64,000 bases of DNA from Rotaria sordida (GCA_905250125.1 CAJNOL010000093.1:186001-250000); one strand, 5' to 3'. Shown: positions 1 through 12,663, counted from the first letter of the stretch. Numbers and translations: made by a program. Notes: generated by a model not told the origin, from the sequence alone.

Positions 1-57
1 TAGCTCAAGTATGTATAATCTGGAGTGATAATTTTTCATTTTGAACATTACGTTTAG

Positions 58-1185
58 CCTAATCTGAGTCCAAGGGCACGAAGTTCAGTATCATCACAGA
101 ATGAAAACAAAATAGATGAATTACATCGGAATGAATCAATAGACAACAACTCGAATTTAATATTTGTGAGTTATTTTTGTTTCCTAAATCTAAGAAAACT
201 TTATTTGAGAATTTGAAGGATAACAAGTCTAGTACACCTGATCAACAATCAATCGACAGTAAGATAATGATAAATATTTGTATTCAAAAACTAGAGATTT
301 TATTTTTCACAGGAACAAAGGATGAAAGTAGAAAATCATCAAGAGTTTCATCGAGTACTTCTAAAAAATCCGTTCCAGATTCATCGGTTATTTCATTTAA
401 AAATGAAGATCATCATTATCCATTAAAACCATCATTAATAAGAAGAGATAGTGATGATAAGTCAACGACAAGTTCAAGAAAATCTATTTCTACACCAATC
501 TCCTCTTCTGAAAAGGAAGAATATGCTAAGCCATCTGAAACATTGATAGAAAAAGTTCATACAGAGAAACAAATATCGAGATCATCATCTAGTAGTTCAA
601 CGACATCGAGACCATCATCTAGTAGTTCAACGACACTGAGACCACCATCTAGTAGCTCGACAGTATCAAGATCTTCTACTGAAAGTAAAGACAATAATCA
701 ATGGCCCAAAAACGAGGACGTTCGTCTTTCGTCAACGAGTTCATCTAAAAGCGAAACCTTTGGTCGTTCATTGATTTCTGATAATTATCAAGAAAAACAA
801 CATCGCTCGTCTACATCATCATCATCATCATCATCGAATAAAAATGAAAGTAGCCATCATTCTATTGAACATGAATCTGAATCTCGTCATTCTATTGAAA
901 ATGAATTTGAATCTCATCATTCCATTGAAAATAAATCTGAATCTCATCATTCTATTGAAAGTGAATCTGAATCTCATCATTCTATTGAAAATGAAGTTGA
1001 ATCCCATCATTCTATTGAAAATGAATCTGAATCCCATCATTCATCGATATTTTCAATAGAAAAACAACAACAACCAGTTGACACTTACGTTCATAATTTG
1101 CTCGAATCGGATACTACTTCAAGTAATGATGATAGCAAACCAAAGTCACCATCCAGACAAAAGAAACATAATGAAGAAAAAGAGG
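58..1185 (+). CDS. Ser-rich low-complexity exons (5'-truncated gene, possibly the N-terminus of the following ART-TPR gene)
   Basis: Open reading frame rich in Ser, Glu and His, with no recognisable fold. A TTTAG acceptor precedes base 58, so the gene starts outside the window. Exon 58-165 ends at a GTGAGT donor. The next exon begins between 195 and 219 (three in-frame AG choices) and ends at 258. A clean 54-nt GT-AG intron (259-312, phase 1) follows, then exon 313-1185, which ends in phase 1 at a GTATGT donor (1186). The protein has Ser/Thr runs (about 590-690 and 800-840) followed by six copies of a 10-residue unit. The acceptor at 2361-2362 starts an exon in the matching phase (G|AA = Glu), so these exons may form a disordered N-terminal extension of the ART-TPR protein. 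The alternative is a separate short gene whose last exon I missed. Confidence 0.5.
858..1037 (+). repeat. 30-bp coding tandem repeat, six units
   Basis: Six head-to-tail 30-bp units encode a decapeptide of the form HSIENESESH. Variation is at scattered single bases. The array keeps frame throughout and lies inside the Ser-rich exon. It follows a short ATC trinucleotide run (about 814-836). Confidence 0.9.
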
Positions 1186-1559
1186 GTATGTAATTTTCGT
1201 TTGATAATTTATAGATTAGAAGATAAAAGTTTTGTACTTAAAATTCGATTAAACTAAGAATTACTGAAAGTAATCTCAACATGTTTTTTTTTAGAGATTT
1301 CTTGAACATTTATTTCTACGCAACCTTTTAAAGCTGTTTTTTTTTCTAAAAATCATATCGAATCATTTCTGGATTTTCTATCAAACATGCAACGAGAGGA
1401 AGAATAACTAAAATCTCTCATCAATCACTAATATTAAGAGAAAGATCTAGAATAAACAATTTTAACAAGTTGAAATTTTCTTTTGTTATTATCTTCTTAA
1501 GAATCGAATGTCGTTCTAAATGAAAAGAGAATTATATAAAATAATTATTGTGCTGAATT

Positions 1560-2165
1560 TTCTCACGAGAGAAGTCTTCCAATTGTTTAATCACTTTTGA
1601 GTCGAAATAATGTGCATTAACTTGATCCAAATAAGCTATGAATATCCTGAAAAGAGCTCGTGCTCTTTGTTTATTGCTACGAAGATACTGCACTTTTACG
1701 GTGTTTTTTAAATAAATACCATGTTAGCACAGAGACTAATTTTCGAATTTCGACTTGAAATTTTATACAGAGTCAGGCCTTAACAAGAATAGTTTTTTTT
1801 GTGAATGTTTCAGATCTTGTCACTGTTCTTATCCTAAGATACAACTATGATAATAACGTGTCTTTTACATCACTTATATAAACCAGCAGATTTGATGTTT
1901 TCATTTCAGGATAGAAGCAAATCAAAAGATCCAAAACTACTCTCATTAAGACCAATCTCTACGCAAAGTTTCAAGTCGAAATTCGAAAATCAATTTTTCT
2001 GTTACTACGACATTCATTTAAAAAATACCATAAAAGTGAGGTATCTGCGTAGCAATAAATAAAGCGGACGAACTTTTCTCAGAGTATTCATAGCTCATTT
2101 AGATCTACATAATGCACATAGTCTCGACTCAAAAATGATTGAATCATTAGAGAACTTCCTTCTTC
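1560..2165. repeat. Inverted-repeat element, family A copy 1
   Basis: The left arm (about 1560-1830) is the diverged reverse complement of the right arm (about 1900-2165), with a short spacer. For example the stretch around 1600-1640 pairs with 2090-2140, both containing ATTCATAGC and ATGCACAT in complementary orientation. There is no coding capacity. It lies in the proposed intron 1186-2362. A second copy is at 26580-27222. Confidence 0.8.
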
Positions 2166-2362
2166 AATGTAATTTTTTTTCAACTCTGGAAGACGTATGT
2201 TAATTTAAGGTTTTACATTATGTTATGACATTAACCTTTCTTTGTTTGTCTCAAACAATACTGAGTATATGCCATTTACAGATATGCGTTCATAGAGCAT
2301 TTCCATACCTTCTTATCGGGTTCGATCAAAGAATTTAAACGAATAGTTTAATTTATATTTAG

Positions 2363-5300
2363 AACCATCAGTAACTCAATCTGAAAAAAATTCGATACGA
2401 CAATATCGTTCGATGGAGAATATAGTTGTTGCTTGGCTTGATGCAACAGTAGATAATACCGATGATGATACAATTAGGTCAAAGATTCAATTACGTCAAA
2501 TAGCACGTACTATAAAAACATTTAGTGATCCAGAAAAATGTATTCAATGGATTAAAGAAGTAAAAAATGAAAAAATTTTTCTAATTGCTTCTGGTAATCT
2601 TAGTGAAAATATTCTTGAACAAGTTGATTCCTATGCTCAACTTGCTGGTATTTATATATTTTGTCTACAAAATTCCAAATATGAATATTTAATTGATAAA
2701 TATAAAAAAATAAAAGGTGTTTATACAGATATATCGATAATATGTGAATGTTTAAAAATTGATTTTAAACAATGGGATAATGATTTAAATACATTTCAAA
2801 CAACTTCATTAATTGATATGAAACAATTAAATTCAGAACAATTAAAATTTATTCAAAATCAATTATTTAAAGAATATTTACTTGAAATTGAATATGATGA
2901 AGATGCTATTCATGATTTAGTTGAATATTGTGAAAATCTTTATGCTGAAAATATCGAAGAGTTAGAATTAATAAAACAATTTGAAAATGAATATACGTCA
3001 AATGATGCTTTACATTGGTATACCAAAGATTGTTTTGCTTATCATATGCTTAATAGAGCAATTAGAATGAAAGAAATTACAATTCTTTTTCAAATGGGCT
3101 TTTTTATTCGTGATATTAATCAACAATTAGAAGAAGATTATTCAATAACAAAACAAAGATCAACATTAACTTTATTTCGTGGTCAAGGGTAAAGAATTAT
3201 TTACATTTGTTTTTGTCATCAAATGATAGGTCTTAAATATTATAAGTTGTATAAAACTGAATATTCTGTGAAATAGATACTTTAGAAATCGTTAAAAGAA
3301 CTAGTTTTCATAGAAATTAAAACTCTATTTAATGCTTTATTTGTCTATCCATTTTGCTTATATATATGTTTAACTTATCATATTCCAAGTAGAGAACAGC
3401 AAAGTTGAAAAATCTGTATAGATTTTGACGTTTGATGCTTTTCTTGTACTGATGAAGTGTTCTCTAATTCCTGTCCTGTATATACGACAATGATGATAAA
3501 TGGGAACCAAATCGAGCTTTGATGTATTAATTTAATCAGAATAAATGTATGATAATCCATACATTAGAACTATTATTCATTTCAAAAAAGAAGAACCGTG
3601 AGTGGTTTTTAAATAACATTTGATAGAAATAAGATGGAGACCTGCGGTTTTCATCGTTGGAAAGTGAATATGACGATACATCAAATCGTATATTACAGAT
3701 TGTTCTAGTAAGGTTTTTGAAGGTTTTCAATCTACTGTTTTAGAAACCAATGTACTGTGCTCAGTCATCACGAAGAATTTTCGAATTTCAGAAGTGTATT
3801 AGAACCACCAATCGAAGGCTTGCAACATTGTGCAAGTTTCATATTTTTTTCTTCAGTTGTCCAGCAGTTATTGACATTTTATCATGAGCTTCGACCCAAT
3901 TTTTTGAGACAAATTAGCGGGAAATTTGACTTTTTCTGCAATATTTTCATGAAAACTTGCTTTGCTAATCCATCGTAAAAGCTCGATTCCATTGTAGAAA
4001 TTCAATAGAACCTCCTGATAAATGCGGAAGAAAAATTTGTAATAGACGATTCGATGCATGATCGTATCTACTTTCGACTAGTGGAAACCGCAACTCTATC
4101 TTATTTCTATCAAAAGTTATTCAAAAAATACTGACGATTCTTCTTTTTTGGAATGGATAATAACTGTTTCCAAGACATCAGCAATATTCCATGAGTATTT
4201 CTTGGTTCATATTTTGCTTGTTCATCTTTCATATATCAAATTTTTCATTAATGCTGATATGAAGATTCACTTAGCTGATAGTTCTTATATCCACATTCTA
4301 TATATAAATGACATCACGAAGCATTACTATAAACGTTGTTGTTAAGGCCTTATCGTAGTGAAAGCATCAATTTTATGGTACTCTGTTATCGATATGTGAC
4401 AGGTATTTGATGAATACTTGAGTATTTGAAAATGAGATGCTTCTCACCGCTGCAATTAGCTAACCTGTAGAAACATTTTCATTACAAGACATCGAATATT
4501 TACGAAATACTCGATCAAATACTTTACGGGTAACTTCAAGTATCTATTTATTGAGTCAATTTTCATCAGAATACTCAAAAAAAATTAGTTTACATGTAAA
4601 GAAAGAGTGATTCTTACCTATTTATATCTATATGAGTTTCGAGTACTTAGGACGAATGTTTTGAATAGTATATTATCCGATGATATTATCTCTTTTAACA
4701 ATAGTGATATAAACAGAAGAAACATGACAGTTAGGGTGTCGATATAGAAGATAGTCATATTCAAACCCTAGATACTATGTATCACTGTGTATAATTGTGT
4801 TACGTTACATAGGATGAATTGATAGTTTATTAAAACTTCTTAAAAAAACATTGGTAAATTTCGAGATTTTAATCTTCATGTTTCTTCTGTTTATATCATT
4901 ATTATTAAAAGAGATTCTATTATCGGATAATATATCATTTAAAACATCGCCCTAAGTACTTGAAACTCGTATAGGAATATTTTCTGTGAAAACATTTATA
5001 AAGTGAACAATTAAATTAAAACGATAGTTTACTAATGCATTTATTTTTCCAAAATTTTGACCAGTAAAAATTTTACCTATTGCTTCATGAATGATTTTTT
5101 AAAATTATCTTAATGTCACTTTCTATTTGTCGTGCAATTGTAGAACAAGTTTCTCTGAATAATGTTTGTCAACGTTTTCTTTTTTTTTATTTTCTAGAAT
5201 GAAAATCGAATATTTCGAAGAATTAAAACAAAATCAAGGTGGTCTTATTTCATTTAATGGTTTCCTCTCAACTAGTACTAAACAAAATGTTGCTTATGAA

Positions 5301-6224
5301 TTTGCTCAACGATCTCTATCAAATGGATTTCCAATTGCTGTTTTATTTCGAATGCAAATTGATCCAACAAATAATTCATGTCCATATGCTTCATTAGAAA
5401 AACGAAGTTTTAATCAAGCTGAATATGAAATTCTATTTTCATTCAAAGCAATATTTCATATTGAATCCATTGAACAAATAGAAAATAATATTTGGCAAGT
5501 TGATTTAACATTAATTAATGAAAAAGAAAATTTGATATCACATTATATTCACATCGAACATAATAAATTCAATCATCTAATTGATTATGAGAAATTAGGT
5601 GAATTATTGATTGAAATGAATGAATTCGATAAAGCAAAAGATCTTTATGAAATCAATGTACCAGATATATCTGATCCAAAATATACATATGTGTATAATC
5701 AATTAGGATTAATTTATACAAATTTAAAAAATTATAAACAAGCACTTTTATGTTATAATCTTTCACTTGCAACAAAATCGAATGAAACTTTAAATGATTA
5801 TGTCATAATATCAAATATACATAATAATATTGGAAAAATATTTTATAAACAAGAAAAACTTCATGAAGCATTAGAAAAAATTCAATATGCATTAAATATT
5901 CAATTAGAACATTTATCATCAACACATCCATCATTAATAAATACATATGATCTTCTTGCAATGGTTTATGCGGAAAATGATGATTATCAAACAGCACTTG
6001 AATATAATGAAAAAAAACTTGATATTCAAGAAAAAACATCGTTATCGAATCAATCCGATTTAGCTTTAACACATTTTAACATTGGAATTTGTTTAGAAAA
6101 TTTAAATCGATTAACTGAAGCAATAGATCATATACAACAATCAATTGACAAGTTGCCTTCCAATGATACAGAATTAAATAATAGACAAGCAGTACTTGAA
6201 AGAATTCATGAAGAACTTCAATAA
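2363..6224 (+). CDS. ADP-ribosyltransferase-TPR protein, copy 1
   Basis: Predicted mono-ADP-ribosyltransferase (NAD+-dependent transfer of ADP-ribose to a protein side chain) fused to kinesin-light-chain-like TPRs. Exons are 2363-3188 and 5198-6224, joined in phase (GG|A) across a 2,009-nt intron. From the Met at 2413 the product is 600 aa. An N-terminal alpha/beta region (starts MENIVVAWLDA) resembles that of the second copy. In the ART domain, Arg256 (LFRGQ), Ser283 (FLSTS) and Glu334/Glu336 (EYE before ILF) give the R-S-ExE signature of arginine-type ARTs. About four degenerate TPRs follow from residue 390 to the end. The frame is open upstream of Met2413 to an acceptor at 2361-2362, so upstream Ser-rich exons may belong to the gene. 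The target protein is unknown. The family is amplified in bdelloids, and the active-site residues suggest a working enzyme. Confidence 0.85.
3535..4180. repeat. Inverted-repeat element, family B copy 1 (inside the ART-TPR intron)
   Basis: The arms at about 3535-3690 and 4040-4180 are diverged inverted copies. Both carry the motif TCTTATTTCTATCAAA followed by a T-rich block and GGATAATAACT or its variant. The same outer-arm sequence is found at both ends of the inverted repeat between the DUF3533 genes (45060-45672), where it is read as coding. There is no intact frame here. Confidence 0.7.
4396..4533. repeat. Short inverted repeat
   Basis: The GTATTTGAT...GAGTATTT block at about 4400-4432 pairs with its reverse complement at about 4495-4530. 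It lies in the same ART-TPR intron. Confidence 0.5.
4629..4974. repeat. MITE-like inverted repeat, about 100-bp arms
   Basis: Arms 4629-4727 and 4876-4974 are reverse complements with few mismatches (shared cores: ATATTATCCGAT, ATATAAACAGAAGAAACATGA). The spacer of about 150 bp has no reading frame. It lies in the 2-kb ART-TPR intron. Confidence 0.85.
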
Positions 6225-9200
6225 ATATTATCCAAAAAAAACGTTTTAGAACAAGAAAAGTGAAGTTGAAACTGTGTAAACTCGAAGTTTCCGTCTTGAC
6301 TTTCTCCCGTCCACATGTCATCAATCATTTATAGTTCATGTTTTATAATGTATAACTGGCAAACTCCTTCAACTATGATCGAAGAGGATCGACATGATAT
6401 AATTATTGAATAGTTAATAATTAATTACTCAGTACCCAACTAATTGGATGAGACTTGAAATTTCGAGTTTACATTGTCAAGCTCACTTTTCTATACTAAA
6501 TTTTTATTGATTTTGAATAAAAAAAAAAAGGAGAAAATTTTCTATCACGTTTATCGACTATCGTTACTAAAAATGAGTGTTTTAATTATTCAGTATTTTT
6601 CCTATGGTTAGCACGTCAGTTGTGATATTATTTAGTCTAATATGAAATTTTCTCACTTAATCGTTTAAATTCTTCATGCATATCATAGCTAAATTAGTAG
6701 TGTAGAAGCCGTTAACTCGTTTCAACTAGTCAACTTCTTCGACTATTCAACTTTCGACTGTTTTGAAGGCTTTCGCGTTTGTTGGTGTTCCGTGGCACCC
6801 ACACCTGGCGTTGTGGATGTGGATGTCATGAAATGCCAACAAGTGCGAAAACCTTCAGAATAGTTGAACGTTACGTAGTTGAATGGTCGAAGAAGAAGTT
6901 GAATAGTTCAAACGAGTTAATGGCCTTTACACAACTGCTGTAACTTTCCTCCTCTATTCGTAACAGGAAAAACGTTCATGATCATACGAATGCTCATAAG
7001 TGTGAGCTGTACAGCCTTAGTTTTCAATTTCTTTTTGCTTTCTTTGACTTTTATTTCACTTGTTTCACTTTCTTTTTACTTTTCTCTTTATAGAATAGCA
7101 TAGGAAACTTAGCTCTCTCTTTTACAACACGAGAACAAATAAGAAAGTTTTTCGACTTTTCTTTCCTTTCTTTTTGGGAAAGGACAGTTGAAAGTCAATT
7201 AACTTTCCTTTCTATTTAGAAAGAAAGTAAAAATGACACCTCTATTGAGCATTGTATGCAATCGACAATTCCTAGATTTGTTTGCTAACTCATTCATTCC
7301 GCCCAGCAATAGGAAGCGAAAGATATACTCAGTAAACATCTGTCCGTTATAGTTTTTAGAATCAATATTTCATAGTCCAGTTGTCGTTGAGATGTAAACA
7401 AAAATAAGATTGCAAGAACAAACAATTGATAAATCTGTCGTTCATTTGATTAGTTTCAATATGAAACGTGAGAATTACAAATTCCACAAAAGAACCGAAT
7501 GCGTCCTGAAGCTTCTCTCTTATTATTCCTGTTAACGATAAATATGGTGTAAAATAAAGTAGCCATCATCATCATAAAGGAGTTTGGAACGAAGTCCCTA
7601 CAGGATCGACTCATGAAATTCGATGAGACCGCCTCTATGGTGCATTGGCAAGCTTGCTAAAATAATAACGATCTCGAGCATGGATATGTGGATGTAGTGT
7701 AAGAATGGTGTTCAGTGAGGTGTGGGTGCACCGAAATAATGTTGAACATAAAATCGCCATCCTCACACCCACAATCTTACCTTCAACTAAATATGAAATA
7801 ATTATTAATTAATTGATGATATTATAATCAAAGAATATCTTTTTTTTAGTTAATTTTTCATTTTTTAAAACATGTATGTCACTTTTTACGAATAAATATA
7901 CAAAGACTTATTCAGCAAAATCTAAAATTAAATTTTTTTCATTTTTTATACGACTGTAGATCTATCGAAATGATATTAAGTTCTGTACCTAATGAATACA
8001 TTTCTAGAACGCTACTTTCTGATTTAAATACTACATAAAAGTTGAATCATGAGAGGATACAGTACCACGCTATAGACATCTGATGTGGTGAGAATAAAGA
8101 TTTTGCTCATACTATGCTCAATCAATAGAGCACATTGAAAAATTTCGAAATCAAAAGTTCCACGAATTTTCGATGTTCTCTTTTCGCATTAGACCGTGTT
8201 GAACTTAGCTCAGCTAGAAAAAATAAAGGCTTTGGTTTTTTGAGTCCTTAGTTGACCATGTTAAGACAGATAATTCTGAATGACGTCTCATTCGAAAAGT
8301 AATTACATTGTGCATTACTTAGAATATCTTTTAAGGTTGAAAATAACTATCTATGCGTTCAAAAGGTATTTCAGATGAGTCGAGACAACTTGAAAATGTG
8401 TTGTATCTTTTCGTTTCAAGAGAGGTCCGTTTTTTAAAGTTGAGCGAAGTAGTCTTATTTTCTAGAAAAGTTTTTCTTTACAAAACTTGTAAAATTAGAC
8501 ATTTTTTTAAAATCTCAGAAATAGGGAAAACGTAAAGAATTACTAGTCTGTCCCGACTATCTTTGTTGTGTGATTTTGAACAACGACTATTTTCTTTACA
8601 TAACTGAATTAGCATTTAGAGACGGGAAAACTACTTTCTTAAATCGTTTGGGAAATCCTCTGTAATTATCTAAGCACCGTGTAAGGTATTTTCTTAAGAT
8701 CATTTTTCAGAAAAAAATTATTTTGTCCGATCTGACAAAATGGTAATTTTCAATTGTTGATCGAACCGTACTCATTATAATCGTTACTTAGATTATTGAA
8801 GTAAACTTGATAATCCAGACGTTGGATCGTTCTCATTGACATTCGAGCATCGGCATCTTTGATCTGAGCACTCTTTTACTTTTTTTAAAGTCCGGTTAAT
8901 ATTCACCGCACTTTGTCTATTTAAATTACAGTAGTCATCATCATCTATTGACAAAATAAGGAAAAAAGAACAGAAGAATAAACCTATTAAACAATAACTA
9001 GAATAATAATAAAATAAATAACAATAACAAGAATAAAAATAAAAATAAGAAGAAGACTAATTGCAACTGGTGGTGAATGTGCCGAATCTTTCTGCGTATT
9101 AAAATTCTACGAGATCATTTCGTCACTGCCATTATAGTTCGTCTTCTTCTTTTTAGGTATTGAAGATTGGTCGCCTGAGATTGATTCGTCTGAATGATCT

Positions 9201-9330
9201 CGTTTCTTGACGAACTTCTATAAAGACAAAAACTGATGCGCCTTGAACTTGATGAGATGTCAAGAGAAATAAATTGAAACGCTTATCTGTTCAGACTAAA
9301 GCTCTTTGTTTGATAAGGTGATAAAGGACC
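6225..9330. other. Gene-poor interval
   Basis: No supported coding sequence. It contains the inverted-repeat element at 6693-6945 and a pyrimidine-rich stretch (about 7020-7220). A GT-rich segment at 7690-7790 includes GTGAGGTGTGGGTG and CATCCTCACACCCAC. The rest is simple AT-rich sequence. Confidence 0.5.
6693..6945. repeat. MITE-like inverted repeat
   Basis: Left arm about 6697-6783 and right arm about 6833-6945 are inverted copies. The terminal part pairs GTTAACTCGTTT with AAACGAGTTAATG, then continues through a CAACTTCTTCGACTATTCAAC-like block. The centre carries CACCCACACC and GTGGATGTGGATGTC. No frame. Confidence 0.8.
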
Positions 9331-10690
9331 TGATTGGCGACTGATGTGAATCGATCGTTAAATTTTTAATGGGCTTGAAGTCGTGAAGCTTCAGATCGAT
9401 TTCCTCAAGACACATGAGAATGGTCGCCCGGTCGTCTTTCTGCTCATCAGCAGTTTCGCCAGATCTTGTTGAAGTAGCGTTGTGTTATTCTCTTGAAGGA
9501 TGCCAAGAAACAGAGAGCGATTCGAATCAACTAGATCAGTATAGTGTTGATTGATATGTTTCTCGACGTTGCACAGATGTTGTCGAAGGAGAGAACGATG
9601 TTGAATACCTGTGAGCAGAAAGAAACACATATGCATCGAAAATTGTCCTTTGGAAATGTTAAGACAAAGAGTCTTACTAACCTTGAGCCTCGATGACGAC
9701 TATTAATGGCCTCTCTCAGTCCTACAGATCAATCTCCCAGAAAAGATCTGCTTATAAGTTGTGCTCTGTCGTATCATGGGTCTTTTCATAAAAATGACGT
9801 TCGAAGTAGTTGAATTCCGCCTTGAACCTGATATTGTGGAAGACAAGAGCATCGAGCACCTGAGCGTACACTTGAAGGATGAATTTTGATGCTGAGGATA
9901 ACGCATGCTTAAGTGAAGGCATGGCCCTGTTGATCTCTTCCCATGTCAGTTTTTGTCGCTGGATACTGATGCATACCTTTGCCGCTTCTTCTCCGGCATT
10001 TCAGGCTCGACTTTGATGATGAGATAATAGAAAGTATTCTTTTGATTGCGGTAGTGTTCTCCACCCCTGCCCGTATGCTTCCGAATATGCCGACAGGACT
10101 GGCAGTCATAACGGAGATATATCTTGAGCTTTTCTTTCACTACCTTCTATTTGTGAGTCTTTGTTCGAAGATTCATGCAATCAAATGTGAAGCAGAACAC
10201 TTCGGCCTTTCCAACATCCTAAAGAAACATCAGAAGGAGACTTCTACAAGAGGAAAAAAGAAGAAGAAAGCAAAAACTTACTCGTGTAATCTTGTTTTCC
10301 TATGCAAACTTCTTTCCGGGCGCCACCTGGTCAATTGGATTGATTCTTTGCCTTCGTACACAACGTTTTCTGCCTTCTTTTGAAAGACTTGAACATACAG
10401 TATATTCGTGACGTCCGATACATGGAGGGTGAAGAGGCTAGAAAGATGAAAACAGTCATCAATATAAATAAATTCGAAGTGTTTTTTACGTTCTTCTTCG
10501 ACTATAGATCCTTATTCCAAGTGTAATCAGATGATGTTTTCTTCCAAATTCTTTTTTTTTTCATCTAGTACCTTCTTTTACCATTCGGTACTTCACAAGA
10601 ACTCCTCGAAAAAAATGCTCGTCAGATTGATCATTCATATGGATCATGAAGTGACCGTGTGAGTCTGTTTGTTTTTGTCTTCGATTGAAA
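9330..10690 (-). pseudogene. Decayed multi-exon gene, family not recognised
   Basis: Several consecutive minus-strand stretches have coding character and a more balanced base composition than the surroundings, separated by short GT-AG-like gaps: about 10675-10575, 10435-10290, 10220-9975, 9930-9740 and 9625-9340. The 10220-9975 segment has a CQSC/H-H pattern that could bind zinc but is interrupted by an in-frame TAG near 10149. The 9625-9340 piece needs a frame change to stay open. I could not assemble one continuous frame, so I call it a pseudogene. The alternative is a live gene with exon boundaries I misread. I recognise no domain. Confidence 0.4.
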
Positions 10691-12067
10691 ACGAGATAGT
10701 TTTCGTATTCTATTCGACGAGACAAGCATTTCAATTCTTATAGTACTTCGTTATTAAATTACCCGAATGGCGAAAGAGTGTTTTTCGCGGTGAATATCTT
10801 ATATCGTTGTATCCACGCGAAAAATTTTGAGCGATAACCACCATTATTTTCGATTATAAATAAAAACATTTGATTTTCTTTCACAGAAAACAGGGCTGCT
10901 TTGGTGAGAATATTCGATTAAAATCGATGAAACTCCATTTCGAGGCAGTTCTGAAACAGTTAAAATGTCGTTTATACGGTTTCAATTTGGTATTCTGTCG
11001 AAGAAAACATTTATAAACGACAAAAAAAGTGAGCATCATTCCTTCTTTCGTTTTAACGTTCACTTCAATGTTTCAAATCATTGTTTTTCGGAATAATCCT
11101 TGAAACAGTTATTTAGACATTCGCTATGTAATAAGTGATAATAAATGCTTATAATCATGCTTTCTTCTACCAAAACTTCAATAAATGTCGAAATTAGCTT
11201 GTCTCCTTACTTAGTATTTAATCTTAATTATACGAGCGAGAGGAGAAGAAAGAAAAAGAAAAATAAAGTTAGATGAAGTCAGAAAGAGAAAGATATAGTT
11301 AGCAACGAAAAGAAATGAGGAGAAAAAGAAAGTTAGAAAAGAAAAGAAAGAAAAACAATTCAAAAAGCACATTCATTCATTTATTCCATGAGCGCACAGA
11401 AGAAACAGTAAATATATATGATAGGGAAAAAATAAAATTGTGAAAATATATAAATTCATCATTTATGATTACTCTCCAATTTAATATTATGCCTCAGTTT
11501 TTTCTATTGTTCTTTCTATATTGATTTGAGTATATACATAATTGACCGTTCATAAAGTATAAAGCAACACAACACAAGCTCTAACATAAATTAAAATTAT
11601 TTTTTAGCTTTAACATGTTTAGCAGTCAGAAAAGATAGAATGTTTAGGTATTCATCTAAGTCAAAGATAACTATTGATGAGATAGACATACAAAATGAAT
11701 GCCATAGTTCAATTAGAATAACTTAGTGAAACTGATTGAATCTTACTTTTATTTCTCTTTCCGTTTTCTTTTAACTTCACTTTTCAATATTTCATCTTTC
11801 GTTATTTGTCCCTTCGTTTTGATGTTTTGTTTTTCTAAAATTTTCTATTTTGTACTTTCGATATTCCTTGTTTTTCGCTTTTTTCATTCTTTCGCCATTT
11901 AGTTCTTCACTATTATGCACCTTTGCTTCTTTCCCCTATTTTTACTTCACAGTTTTTATCTTCGCGATTTTAGTTTTCTCTATTTGGACATGTATTTCCT
12001 TTTTTTTTATCTATTTTTGTTCTCCAAGAGTTTTTTGTTTTTTTCCGTGAGCTCGCTGACTCATTCT

Positions 12068-12663
12068 TAAGAGAGGCTCTGCCAGAGGATCGACCAAGCT
12101 TACATAGGACTGCCTGGTGCAATTTTTTTTTGAATTTTCTTAGCTCAAATGAACGATTATATCGTGAAGTTTATGCATCCAAGATATTAGGTTTTCCTGA
12201 GGTACTTTTGAAAAATGCCGAAGACCACAATCGTTCAATATTTGTAGTTAGGCCATAAAAATTAAAAAATGGCTTTTTCACATATTGATGGGTTTTTTTA
12301 AATTTATTCTGTCCCTGGTCGTGCCTTTGAGTCAGAGAAGGTCTCAAAAAATGTAGAAAGAAATTCTCTACGAAACGCGCTATACCAATAGTCTTTGCAA
12401 TAAGTTTTATTGATTGATCGTGACTTTACAAGGGAACGAGGATCTATGCTTAGTGATCGTCCTTTTGCTAATAATTCGCCTCTCATCTCGTCGATTCATT
12501 ATATTCCAAAAAAAAACGAATTTAGTTTCTGAAAGCTCTTAAAAACTAATATTTTGGATGCATAAGGTTCACAATATGATCTCTGATTTGACCTTAAAAA
12601 TTTTTTAACAAAATTTAGTGCGAAGAGACTTGGATGGTGATCTGGCAGAGTCTCTCTGAAACA
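12068..12663. repeat. Inverted-repeat element, about 600 bp
   Basis: Ends pair as AGAGAGGCTCTGCCAGA and the complement of TCTGGCAGAGTCTCTCT. Arms of about 130 bp (12068-12200 and 12530-12663) stay alignable inward, including TTATGCATCCAA(G/A)ATATTAG in both. The spacer has no convincing gene. Confidence 0.8.

Noticed and set aside
858-1037. Regular 30-bp repeats resembling a CRISPR array
   Set aside because: There are no spacers. Units are contiguous, in frame and encode a Ser/Glu/His decapeptide inside a coding exon.
831-1059. Open frames on both strands over the tandem repeat
   Set aside because: A 30-bp repeat without stops is open in several frames. Only the frame continuous with the Ser-rich exon is supported.
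7690-7790. Telomere-like GTGGG/CACCC sequence
   Set aside because: Only a few irregular words, no tandem array, and flanked by ordinary intergenic DNA.
11850-12050. Phe/Ser-rich hydrophobic frame
   Set aside because: Translation of a pyrimidine-rich tract, with no family similarity.
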